From assembly GCA_030064795.1 (NCBI GenBank), contig JASJEI010000059.1:1-37073 (forward strand): a stretch of 37,073 nt of DNA, read 5' to 3'. Positions within the stretch are counted from its first letter, which is position 1. Every line of letters starts with the position of its first letter. The notes beneath the pieces are model-generated. The model was not told the DNA's origin and did no database searches. It was given only the letters and a program-made list of their open reading frames with translations. This DNA is from Pleurocapsa sp. MO_226.B13. Lineage in GTDB: Bacteria > Cyanobacteriota > Cyanobacteriia > Cyanobacteriales > Xenococcaceae. Shown here piece after piece: positions 35,014 through 37,073 of the stretch. The position numbers and the translations under genes are program-made.

Positions 35014-35050
35014 GGGGTCGAGAGAAGTGTTTCCACTTTCTCCCTCCCAT
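35014..35050 (-). ncRNA. Group II intron domain VI
   Basis: On the minus strand GGAGAAAGTG and CACTTCTCTC, separated by GAAA, pair in a hairpin a few bases after domain V and before the predicted splice site. Domain VI normally carries the branch-point adenosine; I could not assign which unpaired A serves. Confidence 0.65.
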
Positions 35051-35054
35051 CCGA

Positions 35055-35086
35055 AACCGAACATGAGATTTTCACCTCATTCGGCT
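35055..35086 (-). ncRNA. Group II intron domain V
   Basis: Read on the minus strand, AGCCGAATGAGG and the facing CTCATGTTCGGTT fold into the 34-base-type hairpin with an AGC catalytic triad, a GAAA-type loop and the two-base bulge of domain V. It lies 40 bp after the stop of the reverse transcriptase, the standard position. Confidence 0.85.
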
Positions 35087-35125
35087 ACTCAATATATTTC
35101 CCATTGTCAGGTGGGACATCCTGAC

Positions 35126-36979
35126 CTAGTTTGTAGTTATTAATAAATCATTTTCATCCCAAAACCAGTTATATTTTGCTAGTGTTTGGTTGATATTGTC
35201 CATGTATTTCCTGAACCTTTGATTTCTAATAAACTCCAAATCTAGAGCAGTTTTTTTGTCGTGGCAATGATTGTGTAGGAGTTGTAGATTCTTGTATTCA
35301 TCTTTGCCTCCGAGGGCGCGAGGAATATTGTGATCAGTTTCTAGCAAGTCTCCTTCACGGAAGTGTAAGCAGCACCAAGGGCATATTCCTTTTTGTCTCT
35401 TTAGCAATGATGCTTTTCGAGTAGGCATATCGGGGTTGCGACCCATTCTGGTACTCCAATAAACTAGATTTCCGTTGTACGGACTATCTTCACCTTTAAC
35501 TTTGACATACTGATTGCTACTGCTTCCAAATTCATTATGTGAAAGTAACCGAAGGGGGTTAGCGTCTCCTCCATTGGTCGCGAAGACCCAGTTTTTATTT
35601 CCTACTTTTCTCCAATATTTTTTATGCGCTTTGTTAAGGCTACCTGTTTTTAGGCGACCCCATGTTCTTAGTTTTTGGTAGACTAGATGCCTCTGTCTAC
35701 TAAACTCTCCAGCCGTTTGCGCGTCCGAGTTGGCGTAATAATTTATCCATCCTCTGATTATTGGATTAAGCTCGATTATGAGCTTGGCTTGTGGAGCGTG
35801 TTTATGTTTTCTAATTACATCTTTGATTTTTCTCTGATGTTTTATGCACGCTTCCTTTGTAGGTGTAATGAGTGTTTTAAAGCCTAGCGGTTGCTTTGTA
35901 CTAGAATGTTTGGCACTCTTGTATTTTCCACATGGGAATTGTTGTATATGATGTCCCAAAAAGTCAAACCCCGCTTTACCGTTATCACTTAGCTCTGGTA
36001 TTAGAGTGTGAGCGATTCTGGTTTTGGATGGCTTTAGTTCTAATCCTATCTTTTTTAACCACTTAGAGATTAAATCTTTACATCTTTGGATTACCTTAAG
36101 GTCTTTATGTATGATGAGAAAATCATCGGCATATCTGATTACTGTTAGTGTCCTAGCCATACTTTTTCGGTCATATACTTTACCATTAGTTCGTTTTAAC
36201 TTTAAAGTCATGGCGAACTCTTTGAGTATATTTTCCATTCCATGTAAGGCGACATTAGCTAGTAACGGGCTTATGACCCCGCCTTGTGGCGTTCCTTCAG
36301 ATGTTGCAGTAAATACCTTTTGGTCTATGACCCCAGATTTTAACCATGCTTTAAGTTGTTGCCTAGTTTTTCCCGTGTAACCGAGTTTCTGGAGTAAGGT
36401 TGTGTGATTGATGCGGTCGAAACATTTTGCAATGTCAGCGTCCAGCACATATTTGGCTTTGCTTTGAATTGCGTTTTTTATTTGTTTGATGGCATCGTGA
36501 CAGGATCGTCCAGGTCGAAAGCCATAGGAATTTGGCTCGAAGCGAGCTTCCCATTCTGGCTCTAGTGCGTGTTTTAATACTGCTTGTAAGGCGCGGTCGT
36601 GGATGGTGGGTATTCCTAATGGACGTTTTTCGTCCTTCCCAGGCTTGGGTATCCATACTCTTCGAGTAGGTTTACTTTTTCCTGTTAGTTGGAGTTGTCC
36701 TATGAGTCTGAGACGAGATTCTGGGGATAGTGATTTTATACCATCCACTCCTGCCGTCTTACGTCCTCGATTGTCTTGAGTTACCCGACGAACTGCTAAA
36801 ACCTTGTTTGACCAAGACCTCATTAACGTCTTTTGGATTTTCCTAACTTGTTTTACATCTCCACGACGAGATGCTGCGTAAATGCGCTTTTGTTGCTTGT
36901 AGACATATCGCTCGACTTTTAGCCAATTGATATTGTCCCATCCCACAGTATTCGGTTTAGTTGAATCTGTATTAGGCAT
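35126..36979 (-). CDS. Group II intron reverse transcriptase/maturase with HNH endonuclease
   Basis: A 617-residue intron-encoded protein. The N-terminal RT-0 region (about 10-100) leads into the reverse transcriptase, with GIPTIHDRALQAVLKHALEP, NSYGFRPGRSCHDAI, TPQGGVISPLLANVALHGME and the active site YADD at 283-286. A maturase (X) region includes WINYYANSDAQTAGEFSRQR. The C-terminal HNH nuclease has C533-P-W-C536, ETDHNIPRALGGKDEYKNLQ and HNHCHDKKT. All motifs are intact, so retrohoming is possible. It resembles the chloroplast-like class common in cyanobacteria. Confidence 0.95.
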   Translation of the reverse strand: MPNTDSTKPNTVGWDNINWLKVERYVYKQQKRIYAASRRGDVKQVRKIQKTLMRSWSNKVLAVRRVTQDNRGRKTAGVDGIKSLSPESRLRLIGQLQLTGKSKPTRRVWIPKPGKDEKRPLGIPTIHDRALQAVLKHALEPEWEARFEPNSYGFRPGRSCHDAIKQIKNAIQSKAKYVLDADIAKCFDRINHTTLLQKLGYTGKTRQQLKAWLKSGVIDQKVFTATSEGTPQGGVISPLLANVALHGMENILKEFAMTLKLKRTNGKVYDRKSMARTLTVIRYADDFLIIHKDLKVIQRCKDLISKWLKKIGLELKPSKTRIAHTLIPELSDNGKAGFDFLGHHIQQFPCGKYKSAKHSSTKQPLGFKTLITPTKEACIKHQRKIKDVIRKHKHAPQAKLIIELNPIIRGWINYYANSDAQTAGEFSRQRHLVYQKLRTWGRLKTGSLNKAHKKYWRKVGNKNWVFATNGGDANPLRLLSHNEFGSSSNQYVKVKGEDSPYNGNLVYWSTRMGRNPDMPTRKASLLKRQKGICPWCCLHFREGDLLETDHNIPRALGGKDEYKNLQLLHNHCHDKKTALDLEFIRNQRFRKYMDNINQTLAKYNWFWDENDLLITTN

Positions 36980-37073
36980 ATATACTACTACTCGTACCTT
37001 TACACATTGATATATTGCGAGTCACGTCTGCATATCCTGGGCATTACCCCATCTCTTTTCAAGCATTACTCGT

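Larger units (their letters stand above)
35010..37073 (-). mobile_element. Group II intron, 5' end outside the window
   Basis: The minus strand carries an intron-encoded reverse transcriptase followed by a clear domain V (35055-35086) and domain VI (about 35014-35050). The 3' splice site should be near 35010, just after GACCCCAAAT. The 5' start (GUGYG type) and domains I-III would lie beyond 37073. The 94 bases between the window end and the ORF are intron leader. The right-hand exon begins about 17 bases before the ATG of the IscB-like fragment. Confidence 0.85.

Noticed and set aside
34992..35064. Extension of the IscB-like ORF to an ATG at 35064
   Set aside because: Those codons are translations of intron domains V and VI; the homologous protein starts at 34992.
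1..37073. CRISPR arrays, tRNA or rRNA genes
   Set aside because: No regularly spaced direct repeats, tRNA-like TTCGANTC arms in cloverleaf context, or rRNA motifs were noticed by eye. A covariance-model scan would settle this.

Overview
The window looks like chromosomal DNA of a cyanobacterium. It is AT-rich, full of GCGATCGC (HIP1) octamers, and carries an ndhC-ndhK-ndhJ operon of the photosynthetic NDH-1 complex, the aerobic Mg-protoporphyrin ester cyclase acsF, a photosystem II S4-domain protein, a Ycf55-like (DUF3685) regulator and a CSP41-like epimerase. Many accessory remnants suggest a large, repeat-rich genome, possibly a Pleurocapsa or Stanieria type; that placement is inference. All family assignments come from reading the translations, not from searches.

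Layout. 1-487: spacer with a strong dyad. 488-3583: tight three-gene operon (XRE-STAND NTPase, Ser/Thr kinase with membrane anchor and DUF2690 domain, small unknown protein). 3608-7960: cyclase-family hydrolase, a receiver-like DUF3685 protein, and a divergent TPR protein. 7961-8500: hairpin-rich spacer. 8508-10407: an IS1634-type element sitting on the first codons of a nitroreductase gene. 11225-17681: metH, an acetolactate synthase-like enzyme and the PSII S4 protein. 18078-19691: ndhCKJ with a terminator. 20129-21175: PIN/HTH toxin-antitoxin pair. 21330-25367: acsF surrounded by a graveyard of truncated genes (RecB-like start, hsdR end, Ntn-hydrolase start, hsdS end, hemF end, a hicB broken by a 10-bp duplication) plus an intact vapBC pair, a small unknown gene and an orphan FeoC-like protein. 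25511-34123: mostly housekeeping (CSP41-like epimerase, pgsA, sugar transferase, Crp regulator, DUF2232 membrane protein, CobT-like enzyme, solute-binding lipoprotein, short RecQ). 34213-37073: a frameshifted QQPVY-repeat gene, an IscB/RRXRR N-terminal fragment, and a group II intron whose 5' end lies beyond the window.

Functional links. MetH needs a cobamide and the CobT-like enzyme may act in cobamide lower-ligand metabolism. ndhCKJ encode adjacent subunits of the NDH-1 arm that carries the last iron-sulfur cluster. hsdS and hsdR tails on the same strand, with toxin-antitoxin genes between them, look like the wreck of one type I restriction locus. Short palindromic repeats recur: inside metH, after ndhJ, before recQ and after recQ.

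The best candidates for something new are the 488-3583 operon, the intron placed directly before an IscB-like start codon, and the palindrome inserted in frame into metH. I did not find a complete, convincing new defence system. No CRISPR array, rRNA or tRNA was seen.
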